Shown here: in pieces, positions 27,244 to 34,054 of the stretch
Position numbering within the stretch: position 1 is the first letter of the stretch
How the letters are laid out: every line of letters begins with the position of its first letter
Assembly (NCBI GenBank): GCA_964652235.1
Contig: CAZZDK010000003.1
Coordinates: 51,074 to 115,073, forward strand
DNA: 64,000 nt
Source of the DNA: CAZZDK01 sp964652235
Lineage (GTDB): Bacteria > Pseudomonadota > Alphaproteobacteria > UBA9219
Direction of reading: 5' to 3'
Notes under the pieces: generated by a model
Databases searched by the model: none
The model's input: the letters and a program-made list of their open reading frames with translations, nothing else
Told to the model about the DNA's origin: nothing
Program-made: the position numbers and the translations under genes

Positions 27244-27933
27244 ATGCGTTTTCTCAAAGTGCCCCCCCGCCTGGTTTTACCCTTCATGGTGTTTATCGCC
27301 GTCCTGATCGTCGGGGTGCGCATCGGCGATGCCTGGACCACTTTGCACGACGGCAGCCTGTTCGCGTCCGTCGCGCCCGCCCGCGCCGAGGAAAAGCCCG
27401 CCGCGAACAGCCCCATCACGACAGAGGTTCCGGAAGAAAAAGCGAAAGAATCGGCGAAAGAAGCCCCTAAAGAAACGCCCAAGGAAACGGGGGCGCCATC
27501 CGCCCTTTCGCCGCAGGAAGCCCAAACGCCCGAAGGCGCCCTTTACGAGCAGCTTTCGGGCCGCCGGGCGCAGCTTGACAAGCGCGCCAAGGAATTGGAC
27601 GCCCGCGAAGCGCTGATCAAAATCGCCGAGGCGCGCGTGGATCAAAAGTTCAAGGAAATGGAAACGCTTCGCGCCCAGATTCAAACGCTCTTGGGCCAGG
27701 CCAACGCCTCGCAACAGGCGCAGCTTGAAAATCTCGTCAAAATCTACGAGATCATGAAGCCCAAGGAAGCGGCTAAAATCTTTGAAACGCTTGAGATGCC
27801 CGTTCTTTTGGGCGTGGTGCAAAGAATGAAACCCGCCCGAACGGCGGCCATTCTGGGCGAGATGGACCCGCAAAAGGCCAAAGACATCACGACCGCGCTG
27901 ACCAAACAGAACCAGCTTCCGCAGGTTCAATAA
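27244..27933 (+). CDS. MotE-like periplasmic coiled-coil protein (MgtE_N-like)
   Basis: 229 residues from this ATG. One N-terminal transmembrane segment (LVLPFMVFIAVLIVGVRIG), a Lys/Glu/Pro-rich linker (KESAKEAPKETPKETG), a coiled coil (KRAKELDAREALIKIAEARVD), then the MgtE_N-like domain (VKIYEIMKPKEAAKIFETL and MDPQKAKDITTAL). In rhizobia MotE helps fold and target MotC; here the partner is unknown. A GTG at 27232, overlapping the previous stop, is an alternative start that would add four residues. Confidence 0.8.
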   Translation: MRFLKVPPRLVLPFMVFIAVLIVGVRIGDAWTTLHDGSLFASVAPARAEEKPAANSPITTEVPEEKAKESAKEAPKETPKETGAPSALSPQEAQTPEGALYEQLSGRRAQLDKRAKELDAREALIKIAEARVDQKFKEMETLRAQIQTLLGQANASQQAQLENLVKIYEIMKPKEAAKIFETLEMPVLLGVVQRMKPARTAAILGEMDPQKAKDITTALTKQNQLPQVQ

Positions 27934-28020
27934 ACTTCTTTGTCCGGCCATAGTTGCGCCATGATCGCTCTTTAGGCTAAAAGCAGGTTAAGGTTTTCCC
28001 ATCCACACATGAGGTTCGCT

Positions 28021-28494
28021 ATGCTTCGCAAAACGCTTTTCATCGCCGTCGGACTGACGCTCGCTCTAGGCGCCTGCCAGGCGCAGGACCGGGGCACGAA
28101 AGAAACCGTCGGCACGCTGGGCGGCGCCGCCGTCGGCGGCCTGCTCGGCAGCAATATCGGCAAGGGTTCCGGGCGCCTCGCGGCCACGGCGGCGGGCGTG
28201 GTCCTCGGCGGCTGGCTCGGCAACGAAATCGGCGCCTCGCTCGACAAGGCTGATCGCGCGGAAATCTCGCGCGCCGAAAGCCGCGCCTACAGCGCACCCA
28301 TCGGCCAGCAAATCACCTGGAATAATCCGCAAAGCGGCAACGCCGGGACGATCACGCCCGTGCGCGACGGCTATGCAAGCGACGGCGCCTATTGCCGCGA
28401 GTTCCAGCAGACGATCACCGTCGGCGGACAAAAGCAGCAGGGCTATGGCCGCGCCTGCCAACAGCCGGACGGTTCGTGGAAAATCGTGCAATAG
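28021..28494 (+). CDS. Glycine-zipper lipoprotein of the 17 kDa surface antigen type
   Basis: 157 residues. Lipoprotein signal with lipobox LALGACQ, then the glycine zipper (VGTLGGAAVGGLLGSNIG and VVLGGWLGNEIGASLDKAD). The C-terminal half has the RT0821-type pattern of Gly/Trp and Cys pairs (ITWNNPQSGNAGTITPV, YCREFQQTITVGG, YGRACQQPDGSWKIV). Expected in the outer membrane or periplasm. The ATG at 28021 has GAGG six bases upstream; an ATG 12 bases earlier is less likely. Confidence 0.88.
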   Translation: MLRKTLFIAVGLTLALGACQAQDRGTKETVGTLGGAAVGGLLGSNIGKGSGRLAATAAGVVLGGWLGNEIGASLDKADRAEISRAESRAYSAPIGQQITWNNPQSGNAGTITPVRDGYASDGAYCREFQQTITVGGQKQQGYGRACQQPDGSWKIVQ

Positions 28495-28496
28495 AA

Positions 28497-28620
28497 GGGA
28501 TCGGGGGTCGGGATTCGGGGATCGGGGAGAGGAAACGACGTTTCTTTTCGCCTGTTTTTATGGGCAAGCGGTCATAAAACTCTCTTTTCCCCGGCCCCTG
28601 AATCCCGACCCCCGACCTCC
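28497..28620. repeat. Inverted pair of heptanucleotide arrays ahead of the dnaJ-like gene
   Basis: Left arm 28497-28527: ATCGGGG, GTCGGGA, TTCGGGG, ATCGGGG. Right arm 28595-28620 in reverse orientation: read on the minus strand GTCGGGG, GTCGGGA, TTCAGGG. The arms can pair, leaving a loop of about 67 bases. The right arm ends 11 bases before the ATG of the dnaJ-like gene, and the left arm begins three bases after the stop of the previous gene. Confidence 0.85.
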
Positions 28621-28631
28621 TGTTTTTACAA

Positions 28632-29552
28632 ATGCCTCTCGATCCCTATTCTCTCCTCAACGTCTCCCGATCGGCCAGCGAGGCCGAGATCAAAAGCGCG
28701 TACAGGAAACTCGCCAAAAAGCTTCACCCGGACATGAATCCGGGACGCAAGGATATTGAGCAGAAGTTCAAGGAAATAACCGCCGCCTACGATCTTCTTT
28801 CCGATCCCGCCAAGCGCGCGCGGTACGATCGCGGCGAAATCGACGAACAGGGCAACGAGAAGGGCTTCGCCCACGGGGCCCCCGGCGGCGAAGGCTTCAC
28901 GGGTTGGCGCGCGCGCGGCGGCAAAGGACCTTTCGGCTTCGGCAGCGGCGGGATCAATCCCGAAGACATCTTCGCCGAGTTTTTCGGCGGCAGACACCGG
29001 GAGGATTTCGGTAGGCACGAGCCGCAGCGCGGTCCGGACGTTTCTTACGAAATCACGATCCCCTTCCTTGAAGCCTGCCTGGGCGGCACCAAGCGCGTGA
29101 CTCTGGCGGGACATAAAACCGTGGACGTGACGATCCCGCCCGGAACCGAGGAAGGCCATAAACTCAGGCTTCGCGGCCTGGGCCAGCAGGGCCGCGCGGG
29201 CGCGGGCGACGCGCTTGTGGAAATCAAAGTCGCGCCGCACGCCTTTTTCCGGCGGGAGGGACGCGATATTCATCTGGACGTTCCCGTCTCTTTGCCGGAA
29301 GTCATTCTCGGCGAGTCCATCAAAGTGCCGACGCTTGACGGGTCGGTCGCGCTCAAGCTTCAGAAAAACGCCAACACGGGAACGGTCATGCGCCTGAAAG
29401 GCAAGGGCGTACCCCAGCCCAAAGGGCCTCCCGGCGATATGTTCGTGACGCTGAAAATCATGCTGCCGGAAAACGGCGACTTTTCGGATTTGGAAAAGTG
29501 GGCAAGGAAAAACCCCTACAATCCGCGAAAGAAGCTTGGATGGGGCGCGTAG
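28632..29552 (+). CDS. DnaJ-type cochaperone without zinc fingers (CbpA-like)
   Basis: 306 residues. J domain at residues 4-70 with HPD at 32-34, then a Gly/Phe-rich segment (GPFGFGSGGINPEDIFAEFFGG), then the two C-terminal beta domains (GGTKRVTLAGHKTVDVTIPPG, AFFRREGRDIHLDVPVSL, KGPPGDMFVTLKI). The CxxCxGxG zinc repeats of DnaJ are absent, so it is of the class B/CbpA type that stimulates DnaK ATPase. Its 3' end overlaps the chosen start of the yraN-like gene by 13 bases. Confidence 0.93.
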   Translation: MPLDPYSLLNVSRSASEAEIKSAYRKLAKKLHPDMNPGRKDIEQKFKEITAAYDLLSDPAKRARYDRGEIDEQGNEKGFAHGAPGGEGFTGWRARGGKGPFGFGSGGINPEDIFAEFFGGRHREDFGRHEPQRGPDVSYEITIPFLEACLGGTKRVTLAGHKTVDVTIPPGTEEGHKLRLRGLGQQGRAGAGDALVEIKVAPHAFFRREGRDIHLDVPVSLPEVILGESIKVPTLDGSVALKLQKNANTGTVMRLKGKGVPQPKGPPGDMFVTLKIMLPENGDFSDLEKWARKNPYNPRKKLGWGA

Positions 29553-29923
29553 AAAAAGGCGCGGGCTCCTATCGGCGCGGCCTGAGCGCCGAGTTTCTTT
29601 GCCGCTTCGCTCTACGCCTGAAAGGGTATCGAATCCTCGCCGCGCGTTACAAAACCCCTTTGGGCGAAGTTGATATTGTCGCCGCGCGGGGCCGGACTCT
29701 GGCCTTCGTCGAAGTCAAGGCCCGCGCCAACGAAACCGGGGCCGGCGAGGCTTTGAGTGAAAAACAGAAAAGACGGCTTGCGGGAGCGGCTTCCTTTTTT
29801 CTTTCGCTTTATCCGCGCTTTTCCCGGCATAACATCCGATTCGATGCTATGCTCGTCCTGCCGGGGCGCTGGCCGCGCCATATTATCAATGCCTTCGAAG
29901 GGCGCTCTTCACACGGCTCTTGA
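29540..29923 (+). CDS. YraN-family (UPF0102) nuclease-like protein
   Basis: 127 residues with the UPF0102 endonuclease-like core: GLSAEFLCRFALRLKGYRILAARY, then the PD-(D/E)xK-type GEVDIVAARGRTLAFVEVKAR (Asp, Glu, Lys in place), and the end FDAMLVLPGRWPRHIINAF. The role of this family is not settled; DNA processing is assumed from the fold. I start at MGRVEKG (29540); an in-frame GTG at 29498 would add 14 residues. In tandem with the dnaJ-like gene and the SirB1 gene. Confidence 0.9.
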   Translation: MGRVEKGAGSYRRGLSAEFLCRFALRLKGYRILAARYKTPLGEVDIVAARGRTLAFVEVKARANETGAGEALSEKQKRRLAGAASFFLSLYPRFSRHNIRFDAMLVLPGRWPRHIINAFEGRSSHGS

Positions 29924-29944
29924 TTCGGCCTTATGCTGCCTGCC

Positions 29945-30802
29945 ATGAATCAGAAAACGGAATCTCTTCTCGCCCTCCGTCGCGCGGGCGAACGCGGCGA
30001 CGACGCCATCGATCTGGGCGAAACGGCCCTCGCGCTGGCCGTCGCCTTGCGGCCCGAAGCCGACCTGGCGGCCTATCGGGCGCATCTCCAGATTCTTCTC
30101 GCCCAGATGAGACAGGAAGGCGTCGCGAGCCGCGCGGAAGACCAGCTTCGCCTTCTGCGGCGCGTTTTGATCGTCCAGAACAAATATCAGGGCGACGAAA
30201 ACCACCTCGACGATCCGCGCGCCTCAAATCTGATGGACGTCATCGACCGCAGACGCGGCTCGCCCGTGGCGCTGGGCATTCTTTATTTGCACCTGGCCTC
30301 TTCCTTGGGCTGGGCTATGACGGGGATCGATCTGGCCGGGCATTTCCTTTTGCGCCTTTCGGCCAAGGACGGCAGCGTCGTCATCGATCCTTTCCGCGCG
30401 GGACAAACTTGTCAGATTGAAGAAGTGGACGCTTCGCGTCTGGACGAGGAAGAGTGCGATATTCTCGACATCCTGGACGAATCCCGTCCGGTGGATCTGT
30501 CCTCGGAAATGCTTCGTCCCCTGAGCAAGCGCGACGTCCTCTTGCGCCTTCAGCATCAGGTGAAACGGCAGCAGGCGGCGCAGGGCCAGACCGACGCCGC
30601 GATCAAAACGCTGCAAGGCATGATTCTGCTCGCGCCCAGACGGCAGGAGCTTTGGCGCGAACTGGGCTATATGCAGGCCGAGCGCGGCCAGATACGGGCG
30701 GCGCTTACGGCGCTGGAGGCCGTGCGCGATCTCGCCGAAGGCCCCTTGCCGCTTCAACAGGCCGACGGGCTGATCCGCGAACTGCGCTGGCGGCTTAACT
30801 AA
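29945..30802 (+). CDS. SirB1/transglutaminase-like protein with TPR tail
   Basis: 285 residues. The SirB1 N-terminal region (LRLLRRVLIVQNKYQGDENHLDDPRASNLMDVIDRRRGSPVALGILYLHLA) is nearly complete, followed by HFLLRL and VIDPFRAG, then a TPR-like C-terminus (MILLAPRRQELWRELGYMQAERGQ). The biochemical role of the family is unclear; the catalytic triad of true transglutaminases is degenerate. Start at the second ATG (MNQKTE); an ATG four codons earlier is possible. The stop overlaps that of the convergent phosphoesterase gene (CTAA). Confidence 0.88.
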   Translation: MNQKTESLLALRRAGERGDDAIDLGETALALAVALRPEADLAAYRAHLQILLAQMRQEGVASRAEDQLRLLRRVLIVQNKYQGDENHLDDPRASNLMDVIDRRRGSPVALGILYLHLASSLGWAMTGIDLAGHFLLRLSAKDGSVVIDPFRAGQTCQIEEVDASRLDEEECDILDILDESRPVDLSSEMLRPLSKRDVLLRLQHQVKRQQAAQGQTDAAIKTLQGMILLAPRRQELWRELGYMQAERGQIRAALTALEAVRDLAEGPLPLQQADGLIRELRWRLN

Positions 30803-31611
30803 ACGCCGCGCGGCTTTAATCTTCCGCCGATTTGAATCGCATCGATCGTTTTGGCAAGCCCCGTTTTATCGTCCGTTTCAACGAAACAGCCGCAAACCGT
30901 CGCTTCGCCTTCGGCGGGCTCCATGCGTTCGCCCGGTATTTTGCGCGTAAAAAGCCAGAGAGAAGCGCTTTTTTTCACGCCGATGACGCTGTCGAAATCG
31001 CCGCACATACCCGTATCGGTTTGATAGGCCGTTCCTTTGGGCAAAATCTGCTCGTCCGAAGTCGGGATATGCGTGTGCGTGCCGACGACGACGGAAACGC
31101 GTCCGTCGAGAAAATGGCCCAGGGCCATTTTCTCGGACGTCATCTCGCCGTGGAAATCGACGAAGATCGCGTTCACGTTGCCGCCGATCTTATAGCTCGC
31201 GACGAGTTTCTCGGCGGCGACGAACGGATCGTCGAGAATCCTGTCCATAAAAAGATTGCCCTGAATATTGACAACGAGAATTTTTCGCCCGTCCGACAGC
31301 GTATGGAGATAAAGACCCCGGCCCGGCGTGCCTTCCGGAAAATTGAGGGGCCGTAGTATTCGCGGTTCCTGATCGATGGCGGCAAGCAGCTCCTTTTGGT
31401 TCCAGACATGGTTGCCGTTGGTCAGAACATCGATCCCCTGATCTAAAAATTCCCGCGCAAGCTTCATCGTGACCCCGCGCCCGGCAGCGGCGTTTTCGAC
31501 GTTGACGATGATGACGTCCGGCGTGAACCTCTCTTTAAGGGCGGGCAAATGCCGCGCAAGGCCGTCCCGGCCCGACCGGCCCATCACGTCCCCGAAAAAA
31601 AGAATGCGCAT
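30799..31611 (-). CDS. YmdB-type metallophosphoesterase (TIGR00282 family)
   Basis: 270 residues. Metal-binding motifs in order: FFGDVMGRSGRDGL, VNVENAA, LTNGNHVWNQKE, VDFHGEMTSEK and VVGTHTHIPTSDE, so the di-metal site is intact. The Bacillus relative hydrolyses 2',3'-cyclic nucleotides; in proteobacteria the substrate is not known. It starts at MRILFFGD, where homology starts; the upstream open frame is not supported. Convergent with the SirB1 gene. Confidence 0.9.
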   Translation of the reverse strand: MRILFFGDVMGRSGRDGLARHLPALKERFTPDVIIVNVENAAAGRGVTMKLAREFLDQGIDVLTNGNHVWNQKELLAAIDQEPRILRPLNFPEGTPGRGLYLHTLSDGRKILVVNIQGNLFMDRILDDPFVAAEKLVASYKIGGNVNAIFVDFHGEMTSEKMALGHFLDGRVSVVVGTHTHIPTSDEQILPKGTAYQTDTGMCGDFDSVIGVKKSASLWLFTRKIPGERMEPAEGEATVCGCFVETDDKTGLAKTIDAIQIGGRLKPRGV

Positions 31612-31717
31612 AAGGTTAACTTTCCGTTTGTTGCGGCTTATAGATAGGCAATTTTTGCGCTTGGAGCCAGTCCTAAACCCCCTGTACGCCGCTCTCAAGA
31701 CCCCTTATTCTCTTTTT

Positions 31718-32164
31718 ATGGCTGATATTCGCTTTTACCATTTAACCCGCAGAACGCTGGAGCAAGCCTTGCCGGAGCTTTTGGAGAAAACCCTGGCGCG
31801 GGGATTGCGGGCGGTTGTCATGACCTCCTCGCCGGAGAGAGCGGAAGCCCTGGCCCAGCATCTTTGGGCCTATAAACCCGGCAGCTTCCTGCCCCACGGC
31901 ACGGCCAAGGACGGCCATGCCGCCCACCAACCGATCTGGCTGACGGAAAAGGACGAGAATCCGAACGGGGCGACCGTGTTGTTTTTGGCCGACGGCGCGG
32001 TTTCGGATCGCGCGGGGACGTTCGATATCGTTTGCGAAATCTTTAACGGCCACGACGAACAGGCGACGCAAGCCGCGCGCGAACGCTATAAAGCCTACAA
32101 AAAAGCCGGGCACACTTTGAGTTACTGGCGACAAGGCGAAAAAGGCTGGACGAAAGAATCTTGA
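31718..32164 (+). CDS. holC: DNA polymerase III subunit chi
   Basis: 148 residues. HolC fold: DIRFYHLTRRTLEQALPELLEK, MTSSPERAEALAQHLW, SFLPHGTAKDGHAAHQPIWLT, and the end GHTLSYWRQGEKGW. It links the clamp loader to SSB. No clear ribosome binding site; the ATG is where the homology starts. pepA, often upstream in alphaproteobacteria, is not here. Confidence 0.93.
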   Translation: MADIRFYHLTRRTLEQALPELLEKTLARGLRAVVMTSSPERAEALAQHLWAYKPGSFLPHGTAKDGHAAHQPIWLTEKDENPNGATVLFLADGAVSDRAGTFDIVCEIFNGHDEQATQAARERYKAYKKAGHTLSYWRQGEKGWTKES

Positions 32165-32182
32165 CGGGTCAAAAGGGTGTCC

Positions 32183-33082
32183 ATGTTTCTTCCTCAAGGT
32201 TCTCTTCTGCGCGGCGCCCTTTTTTCTTTTCTGGGCTTTACAATCTGGGCCTGCGGCGACGCGCTGACCAAGCTGGCGGGGACGAGCGGGGTCAGTCCGT
32301 TTTTGCTTCTTGAAATAAGCGGCTGGAGCGGGGCGCTCGTTATTTTTCTGGGCCTGGCTTTCAGGCGAAAGCTTCATCGCTTGCGCGTGAAAAGAAAAAA
32401 GCTCCAGGCTCTTCGCCTGGCTCTCCTCATTTTTTGCAACCTGGTCAGCGTCGTCGTTTTTATGCTTTTGCCGTTGACGACGGTTTATATCGGCATTTTC
32501 GGCAGCCCTTTCCTGATTTCGCTTTTTGGGGCCTCTCTCTTTGGCGAAAAAATATCTCGCAGCCAAGCTGTCGCCATCGTCGTGGGCTTTCTCGGTGTTC
32601 TTTTGGCCCTCTCGCCTGAATTCCTAAATGAAGCGGCTAAAACGGGCCATACCCTCCTCGGGTACGTCATGCTCCCTGTCTTCATGCTCCTTTTTGTGGC
32701 CGATATGCTTTTTCTGCGCGTGCTGGGACGGACCGAAACGTCCGAAAGCCTGAGTTTTTTCCCCTTCTTTTTTCGGGCCGCCGTCCTTTTGCCCTTTCTT
32801 TGGATTGATTCTGTCTCGCAGCTTCCTTTGCAGCCGTTCCTTTTCCTCCTCGTCATGGGAGCCTGCGGCGGCATCGGCTATTTGCTTATGGCAACCGCCT
32901 ACAAACTCGCCCCCGTCGCCATCGTCTCGCCCTTCCATTACACGCAGTTGGTCACGGGCGCGATTTTCGGCTATCTGCTTTGGGGCGACGTTCCTTCCCC
33001 TTGGGTCTGGGGAGGGGGCTTTTTGATTGTCGTGTCGGGCCTTGTCTGCGCCCGCGAAGCGCATCGGAGCGAACGCCTATGA
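32183..33082 (+). CDS. EamA-family (DMT) transporter
   Basis: 299 residues with about ten hydrophobic segments arranged as two EamA repeats (start FSFLGFTIWACGDALTKL; second repeat MLPVFMLLFVADMLFLRVL and APVAIVSPFHYTQLVTGAIFGYLLWGD). Drug/metabolite exporter superfamily; substrate unknown. AGGG precedes the ATG. The TGA overlaps the ribF ATG (ATGA). Confidence 0.88.
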   Translation: MFLPQGSLLRGALFSFLGFTIWACGDALTKLAGTSGVSPFLLLEISGWSGALVIFLGLAFRRKLHRLRVKRKKLQALRLALLIFCNLVSVVVFMLLPLTTVYIGIFGSPFLISLFGASLFGEKISRSQAVAIVVGFLGVLLALSPEFLNEAAKTGHTLLGYVMLPVFMLLFVADMLFLRVLGRTETSESLSFFPFFFRAAVLLPFLWIDSVSQLPLQPFLFLLVMGACGGIGYLLMATAYKLAPVAIVSPFHYTQLVTGAIFGYLLWGDVPSPWVWGGGFLIVVSGLVCAREAHRSERL

Positions 33083-34011
33083 TCCTCGACGCCCTGACCG
33101 ACCAACCGATCCCCACCGGCGGCGTGCTGGCGCTGGGCAATTTCGACGGCGTGCATTTGGGCCATCGCGAGGTTATCAAGGCGGCGGCGGAAAAGGCCCG
33201 CGCGAGCGGCCTTCCCGCCCGCGCTTTGACGTTCGAGCCGCACCCCTACACCTTCTTTCAGAAGGAAAAGAAGCCGTTTCTTCTTACCGGCCTTGAAACG
33301 AAAATCCGTCTTCTTAAGGAAGCGGGGGCGGACGACGTTATCGTCCTGCCCTTTACGCCGGAGATGGCCGACCTGTCGGCTGAAGATTTTATCGACCGCA
33401 TTTTAAGAGAGACCTGCGCGGTCCGTCATGTGGTTGTGGGATTCGATTTCAATTTCGGGAAGAGCCGCACGGGAGACGCCTCTTTGTTGCGCAAGCGGCT
33501 TGAACCTCTTGGAATCGACGCGACCGAGGTCCCTCCTTACAAAGATGCGGAAGGGAAAATCATTTCTTCTTCGCGCATTAGAAAGGCTCTTGAAGAAAAT
33601 CGTTTAACCGAAGCGAATGCGCTTTTGGGACGCCCCTTCCTGCTGGAGGGCCGGATTATCGAAGGCGACCACAGAGGCCGGACGCTTAATATGCCTACAG
33701 CCAACATGGCATTGGGCGCCTATGTCCGTCCTTTCTTCGGGGTTTATGCCGTCAAAGCCCGCCGGATAGAGGGCGGCCCCCTGCTTCCCGGCGTGGCCAA
33801 TATTGGCATTCGCCCGACCATCGGGGATCGAAAGGAAGGGCTGGAGTTCCATTTGTTCGGCCAAAGCCGCTCCCTCTACGGCGAGCTTTGGGGGGTCGAG
33901 TTGCACCATTTCCTGCGCCCCGAAGAAAAGTTCGCCCGTCTTGAAGACCTGCAGACCCAAATACAAAGGGACGCCAAAACGGCGCAATCCCTGCTTGTCG
34001 GCGGTTTATAA
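33079..34011 (+). CDS. ribF: Bifunctional riboflavin kinase / FAD synthetase
   Basis: 310 residues. N-terminal FAD synthetase nucleotidyltransferase domain with GNFDGVHLGH and the later ISSSRIR; C-terminal riboflavin kinase domain with RGRTLNMPTANM and GVYAV. Makes FMN and FAD from riboflavin. The start overlaps the EamA stop. The order ribF-ileS-lspA is a widely conserved bacterial arrangement and supports the call. Confidence 0.96.
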   Translation: MILDALTDQPIPTGGVLALGNFDGVHLGHREVIKAAAEKARASGLPARALTFEPHPYTFFQKEKKPFLLTGLETKIRLLKEAGADDVIVLPFTPEMADLSAEDFIDRILRETCAVRHVVVGFDFNFGKSRTGDASLLRKRLEPLGIDATEVPPYKDAEGKIISSSRIRKALEENRLTEANALLGRPFLLEGRIIEGDHRGRTLNMPTANMALGAYVRPFFGVYAVKARRIEGGPLLPGVANIGIRPTIGDRKEGLEFHLFGQSRSLYGELWGVELHHFLRPEEKFARLEDLQTQIQRDAKTAQSLLVGGL

Positions 34012-34054
34012 GGCCTGTATCCTGCCGCCTTCCCTCGCAACCTTCGTTAACGCC

